NCBI GenBank assembly: GCA_025716815.1
Contig: JAIXMN010000032.1
Location: 248,001 to 312,000 of the forward strand
From: Dichotomocladium elegans
Taxonomy: Eukaryota > Mucoromycota > Mucoromycetes > Mucorales > Lichtheimiaceae
DNA length: 64,000 bases
Direction: 5' to 3'
Shown here: one piece after another, positions 34,401 to 46,021 of the stretch
Position numbering within the stretch: position 1 is the first letter of the stretch
Layout of the letters: each line of letters opens with the position of its first letter
Translations under genes and position numbers: made by a program
Notes under the pieces: model-generated
The model's database searches: none
What the model was told of the DNA's origin: nothing
What the model saw: only the letters and a program-made list of their open reading frames with translations

Positions 34401-36323
34401 TCGAGCGATGGAACTTTTTAAAGAGTACCAAAAGTATGCATCGCAAGAACCTCCCCTACTTGATGCCCAAGGGTGAGTATGTTGCACAACGTGATGAAAG
34501 TAAGTTCAAGGGTACCTGCAAAGTCCAGTTGCTTCGGAGTGTATCAAGCTGGAGCTCAGGCATCATCCGCGAGGTAAATAGAGAAAATTGACAGATGAAA
34601 GTGATAAGTGCGCTCCTCAATGTATCTAATAGAATCATAACGCTTAAAATAGAGATCTATATATGACGGCTACCTCGATTTGATATCGAACGCGAGGCAC
34701 TATATCTACATTGAGAACCAATTCTTCAGTATGTTCAAGCATCTAGTTTTCCTTTTGTTGTTGTGCGTATGGTCCTAACAAAAATAGCGACATTCAGTCA
34801 GTGCGACAGGAGAAGACAAGTTCGTCCGCAACCGCATCGGCGAAGCAATCCTTAACCGAATCAAACGTGCATATTACCAAGATGAAAAGTTTAAAGTGTT
34901 CATTCTTATTCCACTTATTCCTGCATTCCAAGGCGATCTAGCATCAGGCGACTCAATGGCAGCGAGGTGAGATTTCAAGTTGCTATGTTTATTATTTCAA
35001 GTGTGTGCTTCTCACCCGCGTTCTGTAGAGGTGTAATGCACTTTCAGTATATGTCGATCTCGCGCGGTGGAGCATCAATATGCGAGAAACTACGAGCAGA
35101 GGGGATCGAGCCCGCGGAATACATTGGCTGGTACAGTCTACGCAACTGGGATAAGATCATCCCTCGGTTCCCGAAGAAACGCGAGTTCGCAAACGGAAAT
35201 CATGGGGACTTGGCAACTCTGGTGCCTCCGCAGCAAGAATCTGATCTGGCGACGCTTACTTCGGTAAATTCCGACAATAGTTCAGGAGCCGTTGAGGACG
35301 ACCGGGAGCATTACGTCAGTGAGTTGGTGTACATTCATGACAAACTCATGATCGTGGATGACCGTGCTGTCATTCTTGGCTCAGGTATATGATATGTGTA
35401 TACCGGGATCTTCAGTACTTACTAAGACGCTCTCATTTCTTATACAGCCAATATTAATGACAGGTAGATAAAAACATACATGCTCAGTATCTCGTTCGTC
35501 TTCCTAATGTTTCCTTGATATATTAGATCCATGCTCGGAAATCGCGACTCAGAAGTAGGAATCATTATTGAGGACAAGGAGATGGTATCGTCGTTCATGG
35601 ATGGCAAACCTGTAAGTTATGCAAAAGGAAAGGGACTCATGAGCCTGACTGCTTCTCCTCTTTATCTTTATCGGCCAGTATCAAGCCGCTAAATTTGCGC
35701 ACACCCTCCGAATGCAGCTTTGGAAGGAACATCTCGGCCTGCTTGATTTTAAGGATTGGTCAGCTCTTATGGATCCGAATGACGACAGTATTCTTCAAAA
35801 CCGAGCAACAGAGGGTGCTGGCTATAAAAATAGAGCGTCTGGATACAGTAGCGACCTAGCTTCCCTAGGACTCAACAATGAGAGTGAGATCCGCGACTGC
35901 GAGGCTAACGAAGCTGTCCAAGTACTTGATCGAATGAGTCGTACTAAAAGTACATACGAAAAGTTCAGCCACGGCCCGCGTGGCCATCATCTCAAGGAAG
36001 CAGCCGCATTGGACCCATTATCCGATAGGTTCTACCACCGCATTTGGCAGAGAACTGCTGAGACGAATACCTTGATTTATCGTGACTTATTCCGATGTGT
36101 GCCTGACGATACGGTTCACAACTTTGATCAACACAAGCAATTTATACCGGCCGCTAATGTTCCGTATGGCCATGTGGCGGATCTTGACCTTTCATCAAGA
36201 GCTATCCAAGAGAAACTCTCATCTATTCGCGGCCATCTTGTTCAGTTCCCCATCGATTATCTTAAGGATGAGCCGCTCTTGCGTGGTGTTGAATCCATGG
36301 TTCCCATGATTCTCTTCACGTAA
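31448..36323 (+). CDS. PLD1: phospholipase D1 (PX-PH-HKD)
   Basis: PLD1 hydrolyses phosphatidylcholine to phosphatidic acid and choline in membrane traffic. Seventeen exons join with every phase correct to 1234 residues, so it appears intact: 31448-32188, 32255-32281 (27 nt), 32365-32915, 33021-33295, 33403-33485, 33546-33723, 33789-33856, 33932-33990, 34052-34164, 34260-34312, 34364-34573, 34653-34728, 34798-34966, 35029-35384, 35448-35463 (16 nt), 35527-35611, 35679-36323. Order: acidic, low-complexity N-terminus; PX domain (from about 32365, [20 protein letters not shown]); PH domain ([11 protein letters not shown] to [13 protein letters not shown]); [13 protein letters not shown]; first HKD motif spliced as [25 protein letters not shown]; and second HKD motif [20 protein letters not shown]. 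The ATG at 31448 is the first in frame. The 3' end lies 15 bp from the facing PDRG1 gene. Confidence 0.95.
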
Positions 36324-36338
36324 TCTGTTCTTTTTTAT

Positions 36339-36967
36339 TCATTTTTGTCCCGTAATCCCATATAAATCATCTGATGCGATACCCTTCAGATCAAAGCCCT
36401 TGAGTCGATTTTTGCCTTCCATCGTTTCCAACGCCAGCGTCCTTTGCTTGATGGTGGCGCGCGCCTTATCAATTTTTTCTGTCAAATCCGTTTGTTCTTT
36501 ATGATCCTAGTTAGCCTTGAAACCCAGCAGCGTGTTTCGTTATAAAATACCTCTTTCAATATGTGCCTTAGCACCTTGAACCGGTAATTTGATGAACATA
36601 TCACCCATCTGAAGCCAAACCTTTTTGTCTTTGCACCAAAATATGAGCAAAGAAAGGGAACAGTGCTAGCCGCACATCTTTTTCAACTTCGATCTTATAC
36701 CATTTTGCAAGGGTCCTTTTAGCTGATTGAATCCTTCTCGATTGCTGTTCCTCCGTCGATCGAAATCAATAACCTGGGTTTATTTCATCATCAGTAATAT
36801 GGACAGTGTTCCCGGGATCATATCGAGCATACCGCCTGTCGATTGGTTAGAATGTCATCAGCAAGTCGTTCACGTTCAGCAAAGGCTAAGAAGTATTTAA
36901 GGCAAACTATTTCTTTGACCGATTGTATTGTGACATTACCTTTCTCTAGTTGTTCTGCAAGATCCAT
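36339..36967 (-). CDS. PDRG1: PDRG1-like prefoldin-like protein
   Basis: PDRG1 is a prefoldin-like subunit of the R2TP/URI chaperone assembly. On the minus strand: exon 1 MDLAEQLEK (ATG 36967), then AFAERERLADDILTNRQ, then VIDFDRRRNSNREGFNQLKG, then KVWLQMGDMFIKLPVQGAKA, then EQTDLTEKIDKARATIKQRT and NRLKGFDLKGIASDDLYG to TGA at 36339. These match human PDRG1 block for block (LADKRQIVDLD, FGNMFIKMP, GFNLNPL). The intron after IER (about 36550-36514) is out of phase by one base, so either the acceptor is misread or there is one extra base. The intron after NRQ may use a GT donor after GCG or a GC donor after CAG; both keep frame. Confidence 0.8.
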
Positions 36968-37095
36968 GACAAGAGGAGGGGAAAATAAGCAGGCTTCTAA
37001 AAATCATGCGGGCTTGTGTTTTTTTTATTTTTTCTATCGGGCTTCGCAGCTAGTCCAGTGCGCCCAATTTTTTCTTTTGCCCTTTACTTGCTAGA
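36968..37095. promoter_or_regulatory. 128-bp bidirectional promoter PDRG1/PPME1
   Basis: The start codons of PDRG1 (minus) and PPME1 (plus) are 128 bp apart, so both promoters must overlap here. A T-rich block (37017-37036) and CCAATTT (around 37062-37068) are visible; no further elements can be assigned with confidence. Confidence 0.6.
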
Positions 37096-37993
37096 ATGTC
37101 CTCACTTCAGAAAGAATTGTTTAAGCACAATTTACAAGATGAGAACGAAGAATGGGACGAATGCACTGAGTAAGTAGGGCATGAAGACGTGAGCAAAGCG
37201 GGGAAATTGGGCTCAGGAGCGTTACTGATGCGAGCACGCTCAACAAGTAGCATTGCTCACCCACGCCAAGTGCGGAACAAGCAAAAGTATTCTCCTGTTG
37301 CGTGGGACGCCTATTTTGATACTGTCGAGGATGTTGAGATCCCGGGCACGTCCGATATATCCTTTTCTGTCTGTTCTTTACAGCACTCGGCTCATCTCCA
37401 TAAGGAAGTGTGCTTGTCTCATCGTTCCTTAACACAAAAGAGGAGGTCTCGTTTTACAGCTTTCACGTATATCGCATTCATGCGCCTGCGAATATCAACC
37501 CCGTCGTTGTCTTTCACCACGGGGCGGGGCATTCGGGATTATCATTTGCACTAACCGCCCAGAATATGAAAAACCTGACGAAGGGGCAATGCTCAATGAT
37601 TTCCATCGATGCACGTGGTCACGGTAAGCCTAGGCCACGACAATATCAGGAAACGAAGGCCGCCCTGAGTTCTTTCTGATGCTTTACAAACTATACAGGC
37701 GAAACACAAACGAGCAATGATCATGATTTTTCGGTCACGACACTTGCCAACGACCTCGCAAATGTGTTAAAGACACTGTATAAGGACGAGAAGCCGGATT
37801 TGATCCTAGTGGGACATAGGTATGACCGGGTTCCCAATGGTGCATACAGTTATGAACATGGATATACGTGGTAGTATGGGCGGATCCGTCGTGGTAGATG
37901 TCGCTTATCGAAAGCTATTGCCCAACGTGGTGGGCGTATGCGTTTTGGATGTAGTGGAAGGTAACGCGGGAAAAGGAGCGAATGTATTTCAGG

Positions 37994-38029
<36 letters not shown>

Positions 38030-38400
38030 GTGCGCGTGCGCGCGCATACATGTCCAAGTGTGAATGAATGGCTGATAACACTTGTATGAAAAGGATCTGC
38101 GATGGATGCTTTGGCCTCCATGAACAGAATATTGAGCACGCGCCCGAAACACTTTCAGTCCATCGAACAAGCGGTTGAGTGGGGGTAAATGTTTCCGAGA
38201 CAATGACGGAACGGGGAAGGACGACTAAGAGCCCTCGATCCATGTAGCATAAAGTCTAATACTGTCCGCAACCTCGAATCAGCGAAGGTCTCATTTCCAT
38301 CCCTAGTACGAGCGAGTGAAACTGGAGGATATCAATGGCGGACAGATTTATCGAAAACGGCGCCGTACTGGACAGGTGAATATGAGAAAGAAAGAAAGAG

Positions 38401-38438
<38 letters not shown>

Positions 38439-38801
38439 GCTAAACGTCAATCTGATATCCATATGCATCCTTTAGAATGGTTCAACCAGCTTTCTTCGAA
38501 GTTTTTGGGATCGCCAGTCGCTAAGCTCTTGATACTTGCAGGCACCGATAGACTCGACAAGCCACTCATGATTGGACAGATGCAAGGTAGAGATTGTATT
38601 TGGGAGTATAGTGGTAAATTAGGTCTGTGGGATACGAAGTTCACTTCACTATTATTAGGTAAATTCCAGCTTCATATTGTACCAGAAGCAGGTCATTTTG
38701 TGCAAGAAGATGCCCCTGGGAACACAGCACAATGCCTTGTAGAGTTTTGGAAGCGAAGCAAACGTCTAGTGCTACCTCCCAAGGTTCAAATAAAGAAGTA
38801 G
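37096..38801 (+). CDS. PPME1: protein phosphatase methylesterase 1
   Basis: PPME1 removes the C-terminal methyl ester from the PP2A catalytic subunit. Exon 1 is short (37096-37118, MSSLQKE), spliced through a 75-nt intron to 37194. Motifs run in order: [60 protein letters not shown] with the Ser nucleophile rebuilt across an intron; [53 protein letters not shown] (Asp); and [16 protein letters not shown] (His), so the triad is complete. The junction between EIPG and [15 protein letters not shown] (about 37345-37404) is the least certain. Two introns carry long microsatellites (37994-38046 and 38404-38436). Confidence 0.9.
37994..38046 (+). repeat. intronic (TC)n(TA)n then (GC)-rich alternating tract
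   Basis: A run of ctctct, then tatata, then tgtgcgcgtgcgcgcgc inside a PPME1 intron. It is alternating purine-pyrimidine for about 40 bp and thus may form Z-DNA. Confidence 0.9.
38404..38436 (+). repeat. intronic (GT)n microsatellite
   Basis: About 16 GT units in the PPME1 intron following the YWT codons. Length is likely variable. Confidence 0.95.
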
Positions 38802-39447
38802 ATGGATTATGTACTTTATTTTCGTTTTCATTGTTCACAGATTATTTTTTCCGTATATGTGACGGTTTTGGTCGATCGCCTCTCAAAGACACGAGTCTCA
38901 ACGCAATCGGTTTTACTACGTCTTTGTTCTTCTTGGAATCCTGTCTGGGTCCCATCTCAGATAAAGCTGAGGAGGACAATTCGGAACCCGTAAAATAAGT
39001 TTGTAAAGAAAAAAAAATTCAGTAAACATCATGAACGCTTTTTTATATCCCAAAAAAAAAAAAAAAAAACGCAACAGTCACGCCAACAACATACAAGAGG
39101 CGCCTCTCCGACTCCGACGTCAGGATACCAACAATGGGGAGCAGATGCTACTTTTTCTAATAGCTGTTTAGAGTGAATGTTAGCAAAGCTTCTTGAAGAT
39201 TACGATTTAAATATGCTCCATTAAACGATTGAACAAGCTAAATTGGATGTGTATGCGAGTCTGCGGCATTTGAATCATGATATTCGGCGTACCAAAGTGA
39301 TGAGACCCCTGGATTTTTTTTGGGGGGGTGGTGGTGGTTGGTTGGTTGGTTGGCGGAAAGGGTAGCGTCTGGGGTTTTGCTCATAAGCTCCCCCTTTTTT
39401 TTCTATCTCCCTCTCTCTCTCTCATTCCGTATTAAATCTTTTGCAAC
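38802..39447. other. intergenic with poly-A and eS17 promoter
   Basis: No gene supported. A 20-A run lies at about 39050-39069, and a G/T-rich stretch (39316-39352) precedes the eS17 leader. Confidence 0.45.
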
Positions 39448-40115
39448 ATGGTAAAATATTCGATCCATCCATCCATCGATGAATCCATCCATCCATGCAT
39501 CCAATGTTAATCAAACATGGAAATGGATTAGGGTCGTGTCCGCACCAAGACTGTCAAGAAGGCCTCGCGTGTCCTCATCGAGAAGTACTACCCCCGTCTT
39601 ACGCTCGATTTCCAGACCAACAAGAAGATCTGCGATGAGGTTGCCATCATCTCGTCCAAGCGCCTTCGCAACAAGATTGCTGGTTTCACCACCCACTTGA
39701 TGAAGCGCATTTCCCGCGGTCCCGTGCGTGGCATCTCCTTCAAGTTGCAGGAGGAGGAGCGTGAGCGCCGTGACAACTACGTCCCTGAGCAGTCTGCTCT
39801 TGACATCTCGGCTATTGAGATTGATCCTGAGACCCAGGTAAGCATCGAGAACGAGAGAGATGGTTGCTAACGGCGGTTGGATCTTTCGATGGCCACAACT
39901 TTGCATATCTCTCGGTGTCAAGATCCTTCCGCTAGCATAGAGAGACTAAACTTGAGCACTTTTGCGATCCTTGTATGTAGGATCTCCTCAAGTCGCTCAA
40001 CTTTGAGAACTTGCCTGGTGTTCAGGTCACTGCCCCCGTGGCTGCCTTCACCCCCAAGGATAACCGTCCTCGCCGCAACGACGGCCCCCGTCGCCCTCGC
40101 CCCACTGAGGCCTAA
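39448..40115 (+). CDS. RPS17: 40S ribosomal protein eS17
   Basis: eS17 is a small-subunit protein near the head of the 40S particle. Exons 39448-39450 (ATG only), 39532-39837 and 39981-40115 give 147 residues. The sequence starts [21 protein letters not shown] and carries [20 protein letters not shown] and [20 protein letters not shown], near-identical to the family. The first intron starts right after ATG (ATG|gtaaaa) and holds a (tcca)n repeat. The C-terminal [17 protein letters not shown] extension is richer in Arg/Pro than animal forms. Confidence 0.97.
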
Positions 40116-40228
40116 GTCAAAGAAAGGCAAATAAATAAAACTTAGTAATAACTGTATATTGCTCCGATTTTTGTGGGTCTGGCGTTCTGGATGTTTTTTT
40201 ATTATTATTATTTACTTGTTTTGGATTA

Positions 40229-43200
40229 CTATTCTTTGGCGCGCATGTTTGCTTTGATTTTTATCTGTTTGAGAAAGTCTATGCCTGCAAGGAGGCTATG
40301 TTCGAGCGGGCCCCATTCTACTTCCCAGGGCTCTCCATCTTCTAGTTTGATAATCTCATTCCAATCTTGGAAGACTGGCGTGTCATCCAAGGGGATTATT
40401 CGGCCACTCGTCGACTTAATTGTCAGGATCTTCTTCGATTTGTAGGTCGCAACAACGTGGATGCGTTGTGCCAAGCTCTTGCCGGTATCGTTCGGTTTTA
40501 CTCGGATCCACACCCTAATGACCATGATTAGTTTTACTACTACGTGTTCATTCCGCAGCGTATCCCGGCCTTCTCCTGCTCTCCAGGAGCGGGAGTCCTT
40601 CTCTCGTTTACCTCTGGCCAGGATTCACACTTGGCACCGTGATATGTCGATTGTTTGGATCAGCTAGAAGACAGACAAAAAACATTGAGATTCATTTTCT
40701 TCGCTACCAAAGTTACTTACAGCTGGGTATCTCCGGTCGTTTCTTGCTCCCTTCTGCGGCAGAAATGGGCTCAGAGCCCTTTTTGGTCTCATCCTCCTTC
40801 GCAGGTTCACTGTTATCTACTAGGTAGTACCCATAATCGGCATTTGGAACTACAACATCATTATGTTCACTTTTAGCAATGCATCAATGCCTTCTCTCCC
40901 CCACTTCAGCGAAATAGTGGGGGCAACCAACTTTTCTTTCAGAGCTTTTTATACCTTCATTGGTGGTCTCTATATGTTCTCCTGGAGAGAACATACCGGG
41001 TGGCGCGCCCGCCTTGACCAGGTTCTCAGGATACACCATCGGTGTCATCATGTACGTTGTATTATCATATGATCCATGATGATTCAGATATGGCGAAGCT
41101 GGTCGCAGATTCTGCAAATGCCCCGTCCCGGGATATGGCGGTGAACCGGCGGAGATCAACGGCTGATCAAACGTTACAAGCATATAGGAAGACGGATGCG
41201 CTGAATGAAGGAAAGGGGTGCTCGTCATTGCAGACATGGGCCTGACAGTGGGCGTGCTGCGATCCTCTTCTATATCCTCTGCTATTTTGTCGACCTTTAT
41301 CCGTTCCTCATCGCTTGCACTATCCTCGTGTTTGTTCGACTCAATCGAACGGCTTGCTGGCGGGGTCATGTTAATAATCTTAAACGTCGGGTCCACACGA
41401 GTGATGCCACCATGTTTTTTCATTTGCTCTGCAAGCCTTCTCTGGATTTCTGCCCGGTTATCCCGCGGAGTACCCTCGAGCTCTTCTTTCTTTTGCGCCT
41501 TTGCATCATTGGTCCTGTTCTCCTCCCTCCCGAATTGAAGCGGTACCACAGTGTCGTCCTTGTCCTCGCGATCCGCCAGACTCGTGCCGCCCTTTGAAAC
41601 ATCCTGACTCTTGGGCACTACATTATCTGTCTGGACTGCAGTCGCTACCGGATCGACGGAGATATTGGGTTGATCCAACACCACGCTGCCGTCATCCGAC
41701 GTATCATCTTCGCCATCTGTGCTGCATTGTTCAGGCGCGTTAAGATCGATAATGTCCTCTTCATAGACAACATCTGCCGGATTGAAAGCTTTTTGCTCTT
41801 GCTGAGGTGGTGCAATGGGAGTCGACTTCGTTTTTATCTTGAAAAAGGCAGCAGGAGGCTTTTCTTCAAGAAGAGAGGGATGTGTCGCTTTATATCCTTC
41901 TTCTCTTTGCTTCTCTTCAGCGGATGGGTGTTCATCCGCCACGTGTTCTTTGTCCAATAAGTCGCGTGCTTTTTTATGTTCGTGGTCAGGCAAATCTCCT
42001 CCATCGTTGTCGAGAGACTTGGTAGATACAGTAGCAAGAAAGGCGTGTGCACTGGACATGGGATTTACATCATCGTCAGAAGACGCATTTTCATTATTGT
42101 TCTGTGGTAGCTTTTGGGTAAAACGAGCAGGAGGAGGGATGGGATCCTGGTATGGGCCCTTTCCTTTTATCAATGGGTCGACTGACTGGCGCTGCTCTTT
42201 AGCGGACGGTTGTTCCGGCTGTACGGAAGCCTGTTTCTGCTGAGCAGATGATGATGATGTAGATGGACCTGGAGACTGTTGTGTTAGATATTGTTGCTGC
42301 TGTACGGAAGTTGGTTCCTGTTTTACAGGTGATGATGTAGATGGACGTGGAGGATATGGATACTGGTGCGTTGGAGATTGCTGCTGCTGCTGCTGTACGG
42401 TGGTTTGTTCATGTTGTACAGATGATGATGTAGATGGACACGGTGGGTATGGATACTGCTGCGTAGGGGCTGACACGTTCGAAGGAGATGGGTATGAGTA
42501 CATGACAGACTGTGGTTGCTCATACACAGGAGAAATATGATTTTCGTGCGCCGGCATTGGGATGAAAGTCGAAGTCCGTTGCCGATTATCTGGTCCCTGG
42601 TACGGGGGATTTCCCGATTCTACGTTTGGCATCGGGACAATGAACATGACAGGACCGTTAGGCGATGAGGCGGTAGGAAGGGGAGGTGGGTGAGTCGGTT
42701 CAGAGTGAGGTGAAACGCACCCCTGCGGATAGATTGATTGGTTATAGGGCTGAGGGGCGACATTGGGGTGACAAGAGGAAACTTGATTGTTCTGAGGAAA
42801 TGCGGTGACCACTGTCAATGGTGATCCAGGAACGTGCGGCTGGGGTTGATACTGCTGTTGATATGGCAATGAGACCTGTTGATGAGTGGGAACCGGCGAA
42901 GAACTGCTTGAATTGGGATATAGAGATACGCCTGAATTGTTGACTTCATACGATTGCTGCTGGCTTTGCTGATGCCGTTCCTGGGAGACGATATGAGGGG
43001 ATGATGTTATTGGCATTAAAAGCGGTGCAGTTAGGATGAGCGCGGAAGGGGAAGAAGGAGGATGCATTACGGGAGATGGAAGCTGTTGAGGTGCGTGGTA
43101 CGATGAAGGCGATGAAGGTGCCTGCAAAGGAGGATAAGGTTGAATGGAATCACCAGCAGATGCGTGTTGCACAGACGGAGAAGCTGTTGATGAGCTGAGC

Positions 43201-44016
43201 AATAATTGCTGGTATTGCTCCCCTAGATTTTGGTTCCACGTGGTGGTTCTATATGAAGTTGAAGGGGTGAGTGACGGAGAGGTGGAACCCGGCAAGTTCA
43301 TGGGCGAAGCGCTATCGACCACGGGAGAATCTAAATGGATTGATCTGCGGATCAGATCGGCTGTGATAATCAAACGCTCTCAAGAGGTAATCTCATTTCC
43401 ATATAGTCTTACGTTGATAATACGCTGCAGGTTTCGCTGGGAGAGACGGCAGCGGCATTTGTCTTTCAGTTGTATATCCTGAGTTACGGGGAGGTAGTGC
43501 AGGCACTGGCATAGTATATTGCTGCTGCTGATGTGGGGATCCAGGTTGGCGGAGCTGTTGGTTGTGCTGGAACTCTCGTTCCTCAAGTTCAAATTGTTCT
43601 TGCAATTGCCGCGCATATTCCTCATCTGAGATTGTATGTCTGACTTCTTGTTGCCTTGCTGGAGGTGCTGGTGGTGGAGACCGAGATTGTTCTTGGAATT
43701 CCTCGGCATCGAGCTGTTCCTGAAGTATCCTAGCAAATTCCTCGTCGGTAAGCGACTCTTGTTGTCGCGATAGCTGAGAGTGCTGTTGTGGTCGTTGCTG
43801 CTCTGGTGATGGTACTACTCGGGGAGATGAAGATTGCTGCTCTTCGAGTTGGAGCTGCTGTTGCAACCGTCTTGCAAATTCCTCATCTCGTGTTTGAATA
43901 ATCTTTCTTTTGGCTTGTTCAATCTTGAATAATCTTTCTTCCTCCCGCTGTAACTGCTTTTGTAGCCTTATCGACTCTTCTTTCTTGTGGTTTTTGCTCT
44001 GAAAGAGATTTCTCAT
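40229..44016 (-). CDS. 1167-residue Q/P-rich protein with charged repeats, function unknown
   Basis: Five exons (44016-43413, 43360-40928, 40849-40721, 40663-40612, 40514-40229) join in phase to 1167 residues. The N-terminus is a charged coiled coil with three copies of a motif like DEEFARRLQQQLQLEE, DEEFARILQEQLDAEE and DEEYARQLQEQFELEE (around 43880, 43750 and 43630), resembling ubiquitin-interacting or related helical motifs. The long middle is rich in Gln, Pro and Ser and looks disordered; it includes two repeats ending YPYPPxPSTSS. The C-terminal block RVWIRVKPNDTGKSLAQRIH and WNEIIKLEDGEPWEVEWGPL is folded-looking and conserved in appearance, but I cannot name it. It may be an adaptor in endocytosis or ubiquitin handling; that is a guess. 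Confidence 0.75.
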
Positions 44017-45245
44017 TGCGATTAAATAGATAAAAAAGATAACTAAAATGTAAGCAAGCGCCTAAATGACTTCAAATAAAATATTTTGTCGCTTGAGACC
44101 ACAAGAAACAGGTCGCAAAAAAAATATCTGCATATTTGGTAACCGATGGATGGTTTAGAGGCGTTGGTGGGTAATGCGTGCACAAAAATGGAAGAGGCGC
44201 AGCGAGAAAAAAGATGGATGCTGACTCGTGCAAAAGCTCAGCGTGGATCTCCATTATGGGCGTAGGTGAGAATTTAAAATGGAACCGGATACTGCGCCAT
44301 TCAAGAGTAGAATCTCAAATCGAAAACAGAAATAGTACCTCTCATACACAGTATTACATCTAGCTGAACATCGCTTTGATTTTATCATAGCTAATGACGC
44401 CTAGTCGAGAGGCCAGCTGTTTACTGATCAGCGGAATAAAGCCCTTGAAATTTCCCCATACTCGTCTGCTCTTTTTGCCCTGAATGACTGGTGTAGATAT
44501 GTACCTCACCCGTGATCATTGAAACTTTGCGGAGGTACGTTGACAACCTGAATCCCACTATACAGTTGTAAAAGAGCGAAGCCTTGGGGACTTCAGTTTA
44601 TCGCCAAAAAAAGTCGACACATAGGCTGTTTCTACGAGATTATCTAAAAGCCTTGCATTTCCTAGGACCAATTGAACGCAAATCTGTATTTTCCAGGGCC
44701 AACTGTGGATGTCCTTTTACTATATTCCTTGTTTGAAACAAGTTTTTTCTTCCTTATATAGAAATCCACCAGGAATAGTTGAAGGGAAAAATGCATAGCA
44801 TCTCAAAATTCTGATTCTACCTAGTAATAGGATAATATTTCTCACACCATCAATTTACGATCCCATGTAACCGAAGCGTTTGTTTCTCCACTCGCGAAAA
44901 TAAAATAAATGTAACGACATATCATTTGAGAACGAGACAATTTAATACAAGAAAAGCCACTCTCCGAGAAGCATAGAAATAAAATGGTCAATGAGGAGAA
45001 GGGTTGAGCATGACGGGTAAAAGAGAACAGTAGTAGAAGTGACAAATTTTTACACATACTCTCCGTCTCTTTCCCATCTTTTAGATGTTGTTGAAACTAT
45101 ATACAATCGGGAAAGAGAGAGGAATAAGGAGGTGGCGAGTATATGTGGTAAAGGTGTGTTGGATTCGTGGGCTGTGTTGGTGAGAGTATAGGTGTATGTT
45201 GCTGCCATGGTGTTCGAGTTTGTCAGGTGTTGCCACATAGACCGG
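44017..45245. other. no gene recognised
   Basis: A-T rich; short open frames only. It holds the promoter of the minus-strand Q/P-rich gene and the 3' side of the Ups-like gene. Confidence 0.4.
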
Positions 45246-46021
45246 TTAGGCCTGACTATGTTGAGCGAGAAAGGGTAATCGACCGCCTGGCTGTTTTTCA
45301 CGGATGATCTGAAGAATGTGGCGCATTCCTTTGCGCGCTTTGGAGGCATTCGCGGCAAAACTGCTCTGGCCAAACTTCTCAATTTTTGACGCCAGACCCC
45401 ATCCAAATCGCGACACAATGCAAGCCTCAGACTTGCATGTTGTCGACCACTCGCCATTGGGCTTGAAGATTTGGGTCTCAACCACCTGCATGATGCGAAC
45501 ATGGTTTAAGTTCTTGGTACGTGTCACCATCGTCATTGACTTGGGATCAACTTCAGATTCCTCGATTACAAAGGCTTCGGAGCTCTTCATAAACTATCAT
45601 GGGTTACATGCAACAAGAAGAATGGCGGACAATTAGCTCGCGTAAGGTTGATACAATTCACGTTCTTCCTGCTCTACTAACATGTTCTGGAAACCATTTT
45701 GGCAGTTTGCCTTTTTTTAAGACTAATCGGGTCGTCCGCAACACGCCATTCTCGTCCACATACCGGTCGAGCACATCCACCGCTAACACTAAGGTGGAAT
45801 AATACTTTTAGTTACTCGTTCTATTTTGCGCGCGCAAGAATTACACACATACCATGTGATGCGAAAGGGTTTGGGTACCGTAACCAAAATGCGTAAGTCA
45901 CATTTTGCCATGGGTGACTTTCAGAAATGAGTGAGCATACGGCTATGCGCAAGTAATTGCGACCTCACGATCGAGTCCTAGCTTACTCATAATTGAACGT
46001 GTGCTGGTAAAACTTGACCAT
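45246..46021 (-). CDS. PRELI/MSF1 domain protein (Ups-like lipid transfer)
   Basis: PRELI/Ups proteins shuttle phosphatidic acid or phosphatidylserine across the mitochondrial intermembrane space with Mdm35. Exon 1 (46021-45987) reads MVKFYQHTFNY; exon 2 (45917-45853) HPWQNVTYAFWLRYPNPFAS; then VLAVDVLDRYVDENGVLRTT and LVLKKGKLPKWFPEH; and the last exon FMKSSEAFVIEESEVDPKSM, NLNHVRIMQVVETQIF, STTCKSEACIVSRFGWGLAS, SKIEKFGQSSF and SKARKGMRHIL. The WxxVTYAFWxxYPNPF and SRIE-like signatures match the family. The domain fills the whole protein, as in Ups1/2. Phases fit at each junction that I checked. Which lipid it carries cannot be told. Confidence 0.9.

Noticed and set aside
34473..34510. Possible PLD1 intron starting gtgagt
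   Set aside because: The frame is open through it and reads a typical PLD stretch ([20 protein letters not shown]).
37096..37170. Longer PPME1 first exon ([19 protein letters not shown])
   Set aside because: It would need a 24-nt intron; the donor at 37119 gives a 75-nt intron and correct phase.
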